DNA from: Elephas maximus indicus
Taxonomy: Eukaryota; Chordata; Mammalia; Proboscidea; Elephantidae
Reading direction: 5' to 3'
DNA length: 64,000 bases
Assembly (NCBI RefSeq): GCF_024166365.1
Contig: NC_064841.1
Coordinates: forward strand, 29,504,001 to 29,568,000
The translations under genes and the position numbers were made by a program. Position 1 is the first letter of the stretch. Each line of letters opens with the position of its first letter. Shown here in pieces: positions 1 through 12,030 of the stretch. The notes under the pieces were generated by a model. The model saw only the letters and a list, made by a program, of their open reading frames with translations. It ran no database searches and was not told the DNA's origin.

Positions 1-1729
1 CGGGGCTGAGTCACCCAACTTTTAAACTGTGCCCTTAGTGCAAGTGACTCATTTGTGATGTGCTCAAGAAGATAGACTCGCCAGTGGCAATGGGCTCTCC
101 TCCATAACCCCACTTTTATGGAGAGATATTTTTGGAATGCATTAGGTTTGTAATAACCAAGAACACTTAAGGGATGACTCCTTAAAAGCTAAAGTGGTGC
201 TGCTGTTCTGCCAAAACCTGTCTACGCAAAAGCCTTTCAAATCAAGACCCCATTCCCCTTCCGGTTCTGGTGTTACTGCCATCAGTATAATAGCCAAAGT
301 GAATGGGAGAGTGTAAAATGCTCTGTGCAGCAGTCCAGACCCAGCCTGGGAAAGGAAGAGCAAAGGCCAAGACCTGGACAGGAAAGGCTGGACCTGGCAG
401 GGGGTCAAGTCCTCCCCTAGGACAAGGACAAGAGATCAGTGGTTCCCATGCTATGAGAATGATGTTAGGAAAGAAAAGGAGAGGAAAGTCTGTTAGGTGG
501 CAGTGGCATTATGGCCAAGGCATGTGTGGTTATACAAATTCTCTCTTGGCTTGCAATACCCAATAAACATAGAGTGTGATTCAACAATGGTAAAGGAAAG
601 CAGAGGAACACTGGACAGCTAGTTGGAGTCTGGACCTCAGATTCCAACACACAAAACCTTAATAAGCTTGGCTGCGGCTTTCTTTTTTCCTGTTTAGTTA
701 AACCCAAGTAGCCAACACAAGCTTGAGACTTGTGATGTTCCACCCACACCTCACCGAAAACCCAACTCTCAGATTCAACATTGAGTTTAGAGAAAGCACC
801 AATCTGACTTCCTATCACTCACTGAAGGAAAATCATAACCAGGCCACACCCATTATCCTGAACAGGCTTAGCACAGGACCAGCCTCAGCTGCCCACCCCA
901 GGCTCTTTCAAAAGGACAGCAGCCATGGATGACCCTGGCTGCCACATGGGAGTGAGAGGGGCCAGAGAGGTTTCCATGGCTTTTCCAGAGGGAAAAGGCT
1001 AGAAATAGGAAAGAACAGTAGTACCCAGGTACCAGTTTTTTTAATGTATGATGAATGATGCCAGCCGCTATCAAAATCGACAACTCTAAACCAACTTCTC
1101 TACCCTGGAGGTGAAGGGGTAAAGAAAAGGGCACAATGGGTGCTAGGACCTACCTCTGAGAGCCAGAATATGAATAGACCTAAAATGGGAAGAGAAATCT
1201 CCTAGCTTTTTAATTTAAATCGGAGGTTCTGACAGGGATCACAATAGAAAGTCCCAGACAGTAGAACAAAATTCTAACTCAAAAAGAAAGACCAGACTTT
1301 CTGGCCTGACAGAGACTGGAGAAACCCTGAGAGTATGGCCCCCAGACACACTTGCAGCTCAGTAATGAAGTCACTCTTAAGGTTCACCCTTCAGCCAAAG
1401 ATTGGTCAGGCCCATAAAACAAAACGAGACTAAAGGGGCACACCAGCCCTGGAGCAAGGACTAGAAGGCAGGAGGGAACAGGAAAGCTGGTAATAGGGAA
1501 CCCAAGGTTGAGAAGGGGGAGTGTTGACATGTCATGGGATTGTTACCTAGTGTCATAAAACAATATGTGGACTATCCGTTTAATGAGAAACTAGTTTGTT
1601 CTGTAAACCTTCATCTAAAGTAAATTAAAAAAAAAAGAGATTAACTTTCCACCAGCCAATGGCCAAAGGAAAGAATTATTAAGATAACCTCTTTGGATAA
1701 TGTGGATACTGATGTGGTGATTTTTAAAG
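1..1729 (+). other. TNIK: TNIK intron (3' part), single-copy sequence
   Basis: This stretch lies upstream of the first recognisable TNIK exon and is read as intron. I see no recognisable interspersed repeat in it. The short open frames are unlike any family I know and have no splice or codon support. It ends at a weak AAG acceptor at 1727-1729. Confidence 0.7.
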
Positions 1730-1879
1730 TCTTTTGCAGATCTCCAGCACAAGCCTCTGCTTGTTGATCTCACGGTAGAAGAAGGTCAAAGATTAAAGGT
1801 TATTTTTGGTTCACACACTGGTTTCCATGTAATTGATGTTGATTCAGGAAACTCTTATGATATCTACATACCATCTCAT
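1730..1879 (+). CDS. TNIK: TNIK coding exon, CNH domain (fourth from last)
   Basis: The 150 bases read as 50 codons beginning [11 protein letters not shown] and ending [10 protein letters not shown], followed by the donor GTAAGT. This matches the citron-homology (CNH) domain of the TNIK/MINK1/MAP4K4 kinases. The wording [14 protein letters not shown] and the [13 protein letters not shown] segment fit TNIK better than MAP4K4. The CNH domain is a C-terminal beta-propeller-like protein-interaction region of these Ste20/germinal-centre kinases, which act in Wnt/TCF4, JNK and cytoskeletal signalling. The kinase domain is encoded upstream and is outside the window. The end is phase 0. The start is less sure: an alternative AG at 1738-1739 has a better pyrimidine tract, but it would drop ten coding bases that match the family. 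The adjacent SLC2A2 gene supports TNIK over its paralogues. Confidence 0.9.
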
Positions 1880-2008
1880 GTAAGTTCTTGAAAGCAGAAC
1901 ATCAAGGGCTGTCTGTTAACGGCCTGCATGCAGAAAGAATTTTTAGTAGAAGTTATGTTAACTTTTACAATCAGTGAAGCAGGTGAACTTCTGACCTTCA
2001 CTGGAAAA

Positions 2009-2215
2009 GAGCCCTGGTGGCACAGTGATTAAGCACTCAGCTGCTAACCTAAAGGTCATTAGTTGGGACCCACCAGCCAATCCACGGGAGAAAGATGTGG
2101 TAGTCTGCTTCCATAGATTTACAGCCTTGGAAACCCTATAAGGCTGTTCTACTCTGTCCAATAGGGTGGCTATGTGTCAACATCAGCTCGACAGCAATGT
2201 GTTTGGGTTTTTGTT
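2009..2215 (+). mobile_element. AfroSINE-type SINE, long form
   Basis: It starts GAGCCCTGGTGGCACAG, the tRNA-like head of this family, and carries the longer middle with GGGAGAAAGATGTGG. It ends in the degraded GTCAACATCAGCTCGAC tail followed by a TTTG-rich stretch. Confidence 0.9.
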
Positions 2216-2599
2216 TGTTTGTTGTTGTTTTTGTATTTTTTTGTTTAAGTGGATAGAATGCTTTTAATAAGTAAGATAGGTAAATTTAACTCATTTTTAT
2301 CACTGCCTAAAACTGAGTAACACGTGACATTAGAAATTATTTGGCATTTACTCTCCATTTGTCTCTCTGGACATTTAATTAAAATACAGAGGATGTTTTT
2401 TCTTCAAGGGCATAGATTTGGTGTTTTAAGCAGACTTCTTATTTTTAATATCTGAAACAAGACTGGTTCTTCTGATGTGGGTGAAGGCCAATAGTCAGGT
2501 ACTAATTTCTTGGGGAAAATCCTTTTTCTGCTATTTCTAGTTCTTCTGTTCAACTTGAGGGCCATGTTGGGTAGTGGATTCAGACACACTGGAGCTCAT

Positions 2600-2765
2600 A
2601 TCATGTATCAGCTTTGCAGTTTGGACACATTAGTTAGTTTCTCCAACCCTCAGCTTTCACATCTGTAAAATGAGGATAAAAGGACCTATCTCATAGGCTT
2701 ATTGTCACAATTAAATGAGATAATGAATCTAAAGTGATTGGCACAGAGCCCTAGGAATCGGAGCC
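2600..2765 (+). repeat. MIR SINE remnant, sense
   Basis: The order CATCTGTAAAATGAGGATAA, then CTCATAGGCTTATTGT, then AATGAGATAATG and GCACAGAGCC follows the MIR core and tail of ancient mammalian SINEs. Confidence 0.8.
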
Positions 2766-3504
2766 CTCCTTATTAATAGTATAGTACTAACATTACCGTA
2801 CTGGCCAGTTGCCTAAAATGTGGCTTTTCAAGGGAAACACTGCACATGGATTCACTTAGTGGGGTTGTTGTGATGTCAGATTTGTGTCCTATATGTAATC
2901 CCATGGCTAACATACAGTAGAAACTGTTCTCAGGAAAATCTGACACCTAGTCTGTTTCTGACTGATATTTCAAGAGTTTAAAGATCTTACTTCAAAGCAC
3001 AATAATTCAAAAAAGTTATTTTAGTTCATTACATACACACTCACAATTGTCATTCAGAGCTGCATTACAGCTCTTGTGCATGCCCCTGCACCCAAGGTCT
3101 CATGGCTCCTGTCCTCAGTGAGACAGCTGGGGCATCACTGGGATCCTTGGTGACCCTCTTATACTTGCCCATGAAGCACGCACTGGGCTGCCATGATGTT
3201 CTCAACCAGTGACTTGCATTCCAGGAGATCATGGCAGCCCCACCCCTTTACCTAGAACAAGTCAATCCACATTTATTGCCACAGTGTTTGTTTTTAATGA
3301 GTAATCATTTTTTTTTAATTTTTTTTCTACACAAGCCATTAATTTGGATTATTCTGACACCCAGATAAGCAGTCTGTGTTATGTGCTCATAGCCCATTTG
3401 GTAAGCTTACATCTTGGGCATTTAGGCTGTTTCCATCAGATTCAGCTGGCTTGCATTCCCTCATCTTTTTAGAAGGAGCTTATTCTAATGAAAAACACAT
3501 GAAA

Positions 3505-3703
3505 CTCACTGCCAGCGAGACATGGGTTCGAATCCCAATTCTGTCACCAAATACTAGTGCAGCTTTAGTCTCATCACCTAACCCCTCTAAAATGTGTTTT
3601 CCTCATTTGTAAACGAAGTCTATGTGGGGTGCAGGGCGCTGTTGTAAGGACTGGAAATTCGTAAAGGACCTAGCCAGCAATTGGCACATAGTAGGTGCTC
3701 CAT
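3505..3703 (+). repeat. MIR SINE remnant, sense
   Basis: MIR landmarks in order: GACATGGGTTCGAATCCC, CCTCATTTGTAAACGAAG and GGCACATAGTAGGTGCTC at the 3' end. Confidence 0.8.
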
Positions 3704-3800
3704 GGAAACCCCTGGTGGTGTAGTGGTTAAGTGCTACGGCTGCTAACAAAAGTCGCCATGAGTCAGAATCGACTCATTGACAACAGGTTTGTTTGTGTGT
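3704..3800 (+). mobile_element. AfroSINE-type SINE with internal deletion
   Basis: The head (GGAAACCCCTGGTGGTGTAG) runs through GCTACGGCTGCTAAC and then jumps to the tail (CGCCATGAGTCAGAATCGAC). About 80 bases of the body are missing. Confidence 0.9.
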
Positions 3801-4058
3801 TTTAGGTGCACCCTGGTTGTTGTTGTTGTCGTGTAGGAGCAGGTAAATTGTGTTCTCGACCTGGTGACCAAGTTTGTGTTTACCATAGTATTTGACAGAT
3901 CAGTGGTCAAATTAAGCAAAGGAGATTTCAGTCTCTAGAAAGAAAATTAAAAAAATTTTTTTAATAACTTTTTTTTTTCTCCAGTTCTTAGAGATAAATA
4001 TTCAAGGTGTTGTCTTATTTTAAAAAAGAATAACGCCTGGCCTTTCTTTGTCTTCTAG

Positions 4059-4218
4059 ATTCAGGGCAATATCACTCCTCATGCAATTGTCATCTTGCCT
4101 AAAACAGATGGAATGGAAATGCTTGTTTGCTATGAGGATGAGGGGGTGTATGTAAACACCTACGGCCGGATAACTAAGGATGTGGTGCTCCAATGGGGAG
4201 AAATGCCCACGTCTGTGG
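4059..4218 (+). CDS. TNIK: TNIK coding exon, CNH domain (third from last)
   Basis: 160 bases between a TTCTAG acceptor and a GTAGGT donor encode 53 codons plus one base, starting [18 protein letters not shown] and ending WGEMPTSV. The final G joins CC of the next exon to make the Ala codon. The sequence continues the CNH domain without a gap from the preceding phase-0 exon. The segment [17 protein letters not shown] is a strongly conserved beta-strand pair in TNIK, MINK1 and MAP4K4. There is no frameshift or stop. Confidence 0.97.
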
Positions 4219-4464
4219 GTAGGTTAACCATTCCTTATCTCCTTCAGCAGTTACACCCCCCAAATGAAACGAAAGCCAAGAAATGTGAAACAACCATTTG
4301 AATTCCACAAAAAAAAAAAAAGTCTGTGACTAACACTTGTAAGACTTGCTTTGTCCATTTATCTCAAATCGTTTGTCATTTTTTGTGGTTAAGATGTGAA
4401 CAGATGCTGTGAGTTATTGCCCATCTAATGTTTTTAATGCAGTTTTGGAAATTCCTTTTGACAG

Positions 4465-4604
4465 CCTACATTCATTCCAATCAGATAATGGGCTGGGGCG
4501 AGAAAGCTATTGAGATCCGGTCAGTGGAAACAGGACATTTGGATGGCGTATTTATGCATAAGCGAGCTCAAAGGTTAAAGTTTCTTTGTGAAAGAAATGA
4601 TAAG
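4465..4604 (+). CDS. TNIK: TNIK coding exon, CNH domain (second from last)
   Basis: 140 bases follow the acceptor TTTTGACAG. With the carried-over G they read [18 protein letters not shown] through [11 protein letters not shown], 47 codons, and end at AAG before the donor GTAAAT. This is the conserved terminal part of the CNH domain. The exon is intact and the phase closes exactly with both neighbours. The 246-base intron before it (4219-4464) is the shortest in this part of the gene and holds no recognised repeat. Confidence 0.97.
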
Positions 4605-6793
4605 GTAAATCCGTTTCAACATTTGCATTAGTGTTTGCATTTTAAGAGACCACCAGGTACCTGTGAAACCTTCATTTTCCTTTATACTGATTTGAGTCAC
4701 ATCTGTGTTAAACAATATTATCTTCAAATGGCATTATTTGGTTTGATTCATGTGAGCACTCAAAATATCTTATTCACATATCAAAAAAGACATAAGAACA
4801 TCTTAAAATTTATGTAAACTCTTAGTAACTTTTGTGGCCTGTGAGCCCTGTGATAACTCAGCAGATACCCTAAATTCTACTAAGCTCTTAGAAAGTTGGC
4901 CCGGTATTAATCACCTCACAGTGGGTCAGCTTTATACTTCCACTTTTAGACATTTCACAAAGTCACTATCGGGACCTAATCCATCACATTATCTTCACCT
5001 TTAAATGTAAAACATTTGATATGTAGTAATATAAACTTTTAAAAAATGTCACCCATTCCTTAAGGAATGCACAATCACAAACTCAACTAGTGCCATCTCC
5101 TGTGTCATCCCAGCCATGTTTCTCTGAAGTGTCACAGGGGGACTGTCTTCCAGGGAAATCAGCTTTGTCCATCTGGCATGATTAGTTACCACAGAAGGGT
5201 ATTCTGCAGCAGTGCCAGTTCCACCTTACCTTCCCTGTAGAGTAACCCAGAGCTTTTAATAGCTAAGCTGTACTGCATTTGTGAATTCACCCTTTTTGAC
5301 TATCACCAACGTAGAAATGCTTTCCCAAAGGAGCGGACATAAACACGTAGAAAAGAACATGATGGCTTGAACAGTTGTACATCTGTATTTGCCCACCCTT
5401 GTTCCCCAGGGGCCAGTCTGGTCTCAGTCCAACCCTGAAGGTATGGGGCTAGACTAGATTTGACCCTGGTGGCCAACAACTCTGACTAGGTGTGATCTGG
5501 GTGGACAACAGCTGGGGGTGGCAAGGATGGTTCCAGGGCCATACCAGAATATGCCAGAAAACAGGCCTGAGCCTTAGTGACACTCCAGTATCTACCCAGT
5601 CTCTTTGGCTATCATAAAACTAAGATTGATCTGGCATGGACCCCCACACTCAGGTTCATTGAAGATGGCAGGCCTGTCCCGAGCTGTGTTTACACCCTCA
5701 GGAGTAAGCTGGGACCACAGCAACAACTGGGGCCCAAGGTTTTAGAGACCAGGACACACAACCTGGAGGGTGCAGCAGCCCTTCTTTCCTTCTTTGTGGC
5801 TTTCCATGGGTCCTCTCTGTGCTTCCCCATTTTGGTTCGTTGACCCTGACAGTAGCTTTACTTTCAGACGTAGCATTCGCTGAACGACAAGCAGTTCCAC
5901 AGAACTTCCGAAGGAGCTATTGAAAGAGACGGCATTCTTCTGAAGAAGCTGTGGAAATGAAGTAGCAGAGACATTATACTAGTGACAAAAGCAAACGCCT
6001 TGGACCAAAGTTAGGTGTTAACTGACTGAAGGGCTAGGCAACACCCAGAATATTATTCTCCTGGGGCAGTGGTTCATTAACACTCAGCTCAAGCAAGCAG
6101 TAACCTACATTTTGCTCACTTCTCTCAACTCTAATAAATTGATTTAACAGACTCAGACCTAATGGACTGTGGTTCCCTTATCTCATTTGCCCTAGGATAG
6201 GCCGGAGTCAGCAGAGAAGCCAAGCGTTAACTCTTGAAATATCAGAGTCAATAGGCATTAAACACTTTACCCTATTTGACCACAAACATCTCTTTTTTTT
6301 TTTTAATAAATTGGAAACTAAAGTTGTACAGTAGTCAGTAGGCCCAGAATTCTCCCCTTGACTTCAGGAATTTGAAAGTATTCTCTTCAGTCTCAAAGTC
6401 TGCCCTCTTGCCATTATAGGGAGAGAAGGGGAACCTCTGTGCCTTTCCAGAAATTAACAAAGGGCTTGTTCTGTCCTAGGCCACAAATAGCACATTATCC
6501 TAGCACTAAACTCCCTTTTAAAATGTGAGTACCCAAAGGGATTTTGTGAATCAAGATGTTGCCCCATCAGTGTCCCTGAAGGCCAGTACCACACTCAGTA
6601 ACGATAATAACCATAGTGATAAAGGCAGGAGTGTTTACATAGGATGCGCTATACCAAAAGGTACTTTCTTAAACACCAGCCATTAAGTTGTAAGAGTTGA
6701 TACATGGCAAGGCTAGGACATGTGAAAGAAAATGGATGGACGGTTGAAGAAGAAAAAATGCAGTTGAACTAATTTCTTTTTAATTTCAAACAG
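4605..6793 (+). other. TNIK: TNIK last intron, repeat-poor
   Basis: A 2.2-kb GT-AG intron between the penultimate and last coding exons. I recognise no SINE, LINE or LTR in it. An AATAAA at about 6132 lies inside the intron. Nothing else could be assigned. Confidence 0.75.
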
Positions 6794-6877
6794 GTATTTT
6801 TTGCATCCGTGCGATCTGGAGGAAGTAGCCAAGTGTTTTTCATGACCCTCAACAGAAATTCCATGATGAACTGGTAA
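6794..6877 (+). CDS. TNIK: TNIK last coding exon with stop codon
   Basis: After the acceptor AAACAG, 27 codons read [16 protein letters not shown] then [11 protein letters not shown] and end in TAA at 6875-6877. This is the C-terminus expected for TNIK. The terminal Asn-Trp is characteristic of TNIK and its close paralogues. The exon completes the CNH domain, and no downstream coding exon is expected. Together the four exons give 177 C-terminal residues. All four splice junctions agree in phase, so this is the functional gene and not a retrocopy. Confidence 0.97.
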   Translation, partial: VFFASVRSGGSSQVFFMTLNRNSMMNW

Positions 6878-7360
6878 CAGAAGAGCACTTGGCACTTATC
6901 TTCATGGCGTTATTTCTAATTTAAAAGAACATAACTCATGTGGACTTATGCCAGTCTAGAGGCAGAATCAGAAGGCTTGGTTGAACATACCACTTTCCCC
7001 TTTCCTCTCCCTCCACCCCTCCCAGTACAGTCCATCTTTCAGTATTGCAGCCTGTTTGAGAAAGAGAGAAAAAGTGGCAGCAATTTCCAGGAGAGTCCCA
7101 AGAACACTGCATTGTCTGTGGATAAAGATGGACATGTGCCCTTCGGAGTTAGGGATAGAAACTTACTGTGTGCTCTTATGATTAAGTTGTGTTTTGGTGG
7201 GTTTTGAGTTTTTTACCTTTTTCTTTACCCCCATACTTTGTAAGAATGGGGAGAGAAAGCATACTGAGAAAACAAGTTTGTTTTTAATTCTGTCTGCCTG
7301 CTAGCTTTAAGTATATGGTATGTTGTAAAATCTCCAATTTCAAATGGTGAGAGACAGCAC

Positions 7361-7366
7361 AATAAA
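7361..7366 (+). terminator. Candidate proximal TNIK poly(A) signal
   Basis: AATAAA lies 484 bases after the TNIK stop codon. It is the first hexamer downstream of the gene. Use in vivo is not shown. Confidence 0.45.
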
Positions 7367-9736
7367 TGTACCTTACCTGCTCACACTGAAGGCCATAACT
7401 GCATAGTGAGGTAATTTTACAATTCTTTTTGCCTTCACCAACCCAAAAGGTTGCTTTTTGATAGCAACTGGCTAATGAATTTTTAAAAGAGAAGAAAAAT
7501 ACTAGTTTTCCCCTCTTTTGGGAAATAGATTTTAAATGGCTAAACTACTAGCCTTAGACTAATAAAATCAATTACCATTTTTGTGAGTCTGACAGGCCAT
7601 ATTCCTATATGGCCCTCTACAGGGTGGAGTGCATTGAATGGGATAGTAGTGCCATTGAGTTGACTTGGCTCTACCAACTGAGGGACTCCATAACACAACT
7701 GTCCCTCAGTCAGCAGATCAGGGCAAAAGATGGGATGGCAGATGGGGTCAGGCAGAAGGAGCTCTGGGAAACAAGCTAATATATATACTTTTTTTTTTTT
7801 TTTTAATGCACAAAGCCTCTATGGCTAAGAGGTCACATGGTTTGAGCTTCATTAGGACTGAGACTTTGTGGAATTCTGCCTGGGAGTTGAGGAGTAGGTG
7901 ACATCCAGGCCCTGGTCATTCCCATCTCTCTCCTGAGGGTGCCACTTTCTCAAGATGAAAACTGTGACTGAAAAAAAAAATGAATAATAAATGTTTCTGA
8001 GCTGCCTGTGTTCTCTCTGGGTTGGTGAGAGAAGGGACTAGACTACTGAGCCTGCATGAGACACAGCAGGCATCGCTGGTTCGGATTTTATAGAACTTGA
8101 AAGCAAGGCGTTGGCCAAAATGCTGAGACCCTAATCATTTTACCTTCCTCCAAATTACCCAACATACGGTAAACAACATTTGTGCAGAAATATGTATGTA
8201 TTTAGTTCAGGTTGACTTGTGTCCTATAAACTCTTACTCAGATGATTTGAACTTCTACGTGACTGTCTGGGATTTTTTTTCCAAAGCTACAAGCATGGCC
8301 GCCTGTGATATCAAGGTGTTGCAAAATGATATCTGTGTTGCGCTTCCTGTTTTAACCTACCTCGTTTTGTTTGTTTTTGTTTCACTGTTCATCACAGCAG
8401 TGTTATCTCCAGGAGACATATAGAGAGCTCAACCGGCAATCTCAGGTGTATTTAGTATTTTTCAAACGAAACAGTGGTTGACCAAATTGTTCTTAAAAAA
8501 TGAAAAATACCAACAACAACAAAACCTAATGTGGCTTGTTTCTGGAGAACCATATGATTACTGCAAACAGATCTAAAAAAAGAAAATCTATGATCCTACT
8601 TATTTTGCCTGAATATGTGAGCAGCTGATGTACTATTAATGAGAACGAAATCCACATTAGGGAATGGAGCCATTTCAATCTGGTGATTTGGGTGAGGGGA
8701 GAAGGAAAGAGGGAGTCTTCTGGCTTCTGGATTAGATACTCATGCCCCTCCCGTAGAGGTGGTTTGTCACTTGCATTTATTTTAAGCAGGTAACATACAG
8801 GAATGGAATTGAGGATTATCTTCAGGCAGTCACCAAGATGTCCTCATCATGGTCCCTTTAGCTCTCAAAAGCAATGAAATCCTCCCGTTCTCATTTTTAC
8901 TGCTTGGTTGTGCTGCTGAACAGGACTATCTTCCCAAATTCCATGCCACAAATTCAGCAATAACTTTTGGATTGAATGTAGCAACTACTGTAATTGGATG
9001 CTGACATAGACAAAATATGTTGATCTGGGTCTCATCCCCAAATGTGATTGCCACCAGCTCTTTATATTGCTGCTGTGGTATTTTAAACAAGAAGCTTCTT
9101 TAAATTATGTTGCAAACTGATCTTTGTTTACTTTTTTGTTTTGTTTTTATTTCTAAATGATAAGTTTGAAACACACAGCTTTAAATGATTTTTTATTGTG
9201 GGATTTCGGGGTACAGTTAAGAAATAAAAGGGAATCATTGTGTTTAAACATAAGGTAGTTTGTGAATGTATTTTTTAAAACCTAGATTCATTGAAGCAAA
9301 AATCCATAAGAAAACAATATTAATGCAGTCTTGTTTACAGTATGTACAGTGACATAACATAGAACATGAGCTTTTCTGGTGCCAACAACAATAAAACACA
9401 GACGTTAAACATCAAGCCATGCCTTTTATATTTTTGTACAGATATTTTACACTGAGCACAAGGCCAGACCAAATTTAAAAGGACCCTCCCCCACAAATCT
9501 GTGCTCTTTAAAAAATACCCAAAGAATTCCTCGAAGCTTTTATCATCTTCAAAAATGTGTTTTCCTCCATCAGGACAGGCCCTAGCTCTGACGTACTGAG
9601 GCCTTGGTCAGGCAGAATATTTCAGAATGCTGTCCTGTGGCTCATATATTTCCCAACTTTTTGGTTTGCTTTAATTCTCTTTTTGGGGGGAGAAGAGGAG
9701 GGTGGTTGTGCTCTTCATCTATCTTAATAGCAACTT

Positions 9737-9742
9737 AATAAA
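9737..9742 (+). terminator. Candidate distal TNIK poly(A) signal
   Basis: An AATAAA hexamer about 2.9 kb after the TNIK stop, the last of a cluster of three (9223, 9390, 9737). A long 3'UTR isoform could end here. Confidence 0.35.
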
Positions 9743-11486
9743 AATTTCCTTAGATTTGATCTTCTGGTTAGGGACTTCGTTTCTAGAATTGGCTCATTTA
9801 TTTTCCTACAAAGAGAAACTGAGCGCCTGCCCAAAGTACATGTCACAGGCTCTTTCGGTCCTCACTGATCAAAGTTTATAATCATATAATATGATCCACT
9901 GAGCCTGCCCACACCATAGTCTTGGTCCAAGGCCTGGCAGGTAACCACTATTCCTGGGTGACAGGGATATTGTAACATGGATTCCTGCATCCAGTGAGTA
10001 GTAGAAATGGATGACCTTCATTTGGAGGTCTCTTCAAATGGCAAGGTTCGTCCTCACTCCAGTTCCATTCCCGTTATTGTCACTACAGAGAACATAAATG
10101 AAGTCAGCTTTCACTAAGTTCTACATCGAATCTGATGGCTCTATTTAGATTAAAAAAAATTTTTTTTTTTTAAATAGATTAAGTGGTAGGTGAAATCTCC
10201 CAAGACTACTTGGTCAGGGACTCCATTTTTCTAACACTTTGGCATTGCTTTCTCACATGCACTCCTAACATACTTTGCACCAAGTTTTTTAAAAGCATCT
10301 TAGTTTCTGGTTGTCAAGACCTGCTAACAGTTTTCTGTCTGTTCATGTGACTCATTGGTACCTGGTGTCTCTGGTCCCTCCTGTGCAGTAGATTAGAAAG
10401 AGATGTGAAATTCAGGCCTGCACCATTTTGTTTTTGTCCATTGCCAGACAAGGGAATGCAGCTGAAGTCTGACCTCACATTCCACGGAGTTCAAGGAAAA
10501 TGCTTTCCCCTCTATGACGTGCACCAGTTTCTGTCGTTGTATCATGACGTGTGGGAGGGCTCTTTGTGTTCGTAGCATGTGCTGTCTTCGAAGGTCTGCT
10601 TGAACAGGCGTTACTTGCATTTGTGCTGACTGCTTTAAAATATAAGATGTGCTACATTATTTTAAAAAAGGAAGACAAGTTATTGATCCAACCTACTGGA
10701 GGAAAATACAAGAAAATCCACATCAAACTTATCACAATTCTGAATGACCCACCATGCTCAATGTATTTTAAAATCTACTCTGACACCATGTTCTGACCAT
10801 CTCAACAGTTTTAGTGACTTGTTACTTACCTTTTAGTTCATTCCTCAGAAATTAATTCTCACGAAATCGGATAAAACAAATCAAACAAACCAAAATCGGC
10901 CTCCCCTGAGATTACATAGTAACAACATAAAACCCAGAAGGCTAAAATTGATCTCATTTACCAATTAATATTTCTGACAAACGTCACTACGTTTTGGGCA
11001 TGGTCACTGTGGCAGCAGCAGGAACCCTAAAGTGAGCTGCCTTTTCCTGAGTCTCCCATAAAGTGGATGTAAACTGATGTCATTTCAGGAGCCCCAGCAA
11101 GAAGAAAACCTCTTTAGAATTTACAAGTTCAAAACTGACAGTTTTTATATTTCTAGTGTTTTTGACTTCTATACTGTACCATTTTTCCATAAACAACTAG
11201 AATATTCAACAATTTGCATAGCATTAAATAGTTTAAGATCACAACTCTTTGCCTTAAACTTTATTCTTCTAGGCCTGCCATTCCAGGAGGTGCCAGAATG
11301 CAGCAAAATAAAAATTGCCATAAAAGCATTTTCTAGACCAAAAAATAATAATAATTCCTGGATAAGGTTTGATCTATTTTTAAATCCAAAATCATGGGCT
11401 GTGTGTTCATGATGCCCAACATTTGGATGAAGACTAGAAAATTCAGTCAAAAAAATATTCTAAAGGTTCCAGATTTTTGGCTTGGT

Positions 11487-11700
11487 GGTGCTGATGTTAG
11501 GTACTGTCAAGTCGGTTCCAACTCATAGCGACCCTTTGTACAGCAGAACGAAACACTGCCCGGTCCTGCGCCATCCTTACAATCATTGCTGTATTTGAGC
11601 CCATTGTTGCAGCCACTGCATTAATCCATCTCATCGAGGTTTTTCCTCGACAAGCGTGATGTAGACATCCTCAAACTAACTCAACTCATTGCACAAGAGG
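11487..11700 (-). mobile_element. RTE-type LINE, 3' end fragment
   Basis: On the minus strand this is the 3' terminus of the RTE/BovB-like family seen at 44.3-44.6 kb. It includes the revcomp of CACTGCCCGGTCCTGCGCC and the tail complement AAGTCGGTTCCAACTCATAG. It is strongly 5'-truncated and is the first repeat after the TNIK 3'UTR. Confidence 0.85.
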
Positions 11701-11870
11701 GCTTGGCCTTGATGGTTTGTTTTTCTCAGCACCGAGCTGAATTGCACTATTGAGGCTGAGCAGATGCTGGTGGAAAGGTGAGTTTTTATTTCCAGCAACG
11801 GATCATTATTTGTACATAGCAAATGTCTAGGCCCCAGCTGTCCCTTCCTTTTCTTCTCTCTCTGGGGTTA

Positions 11871-12030
11871 GGTTTACCCATTGCCACCCAGTCGATTCCA
11901 ACTCATAGTAACCGTGTAGGACGGAGTAGAACGGCCCCATAGAGTTTCCAAGGAGTGCCCGGCGGAATCAAACTGCCAACCTTTTGGTTAACAGCGGTAG
12001 CACTTAACCTCTACACCACCAGGGTTTCCC
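11871..12030 (-). mobile_element. AfroSINE-type SINE
   Basis: Near full length and reversed: CAGTCGATTCCAACTCATAG at the left (its tail), and CTACACCACCAGGGTTTCCC at the right (its tRNA-like head). Confidence 0.95.

Larger units (their letters stand above)
1880..4058 (+). other. TNIK: TNIK intron with SINE and MIR remnants
   Basis: This is a GT-AG intron from GTAAGT at 1880 to the TTCTAG acceptor ending at 4058. It contains two AfroSINE-type insertions and two MIR remnants, listed separately. Poly-T runs occur near 3308 and 3968. No coding sequence is recognised. Confidence 0.85.
6878..11450 (+). other. TNIK: Probable long TNIK 3'UTR, with candidate poly(A) signals
   Basis: No stop-free coding region or recognised transposon interrupts this 4.6-kb stretch, in sharp contrast to the repeat-packed sequence after it. 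AATAAA hexamers occur at 7361, 7986, 9223, 9390 and 9737, so several alternative 3' ends are possible. TNIK messages are known to have kilobase-long 3'UTRs. The true end is not visible, and 11450 is only where the repeat-poor sequence stops. Confidence 0.6.
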
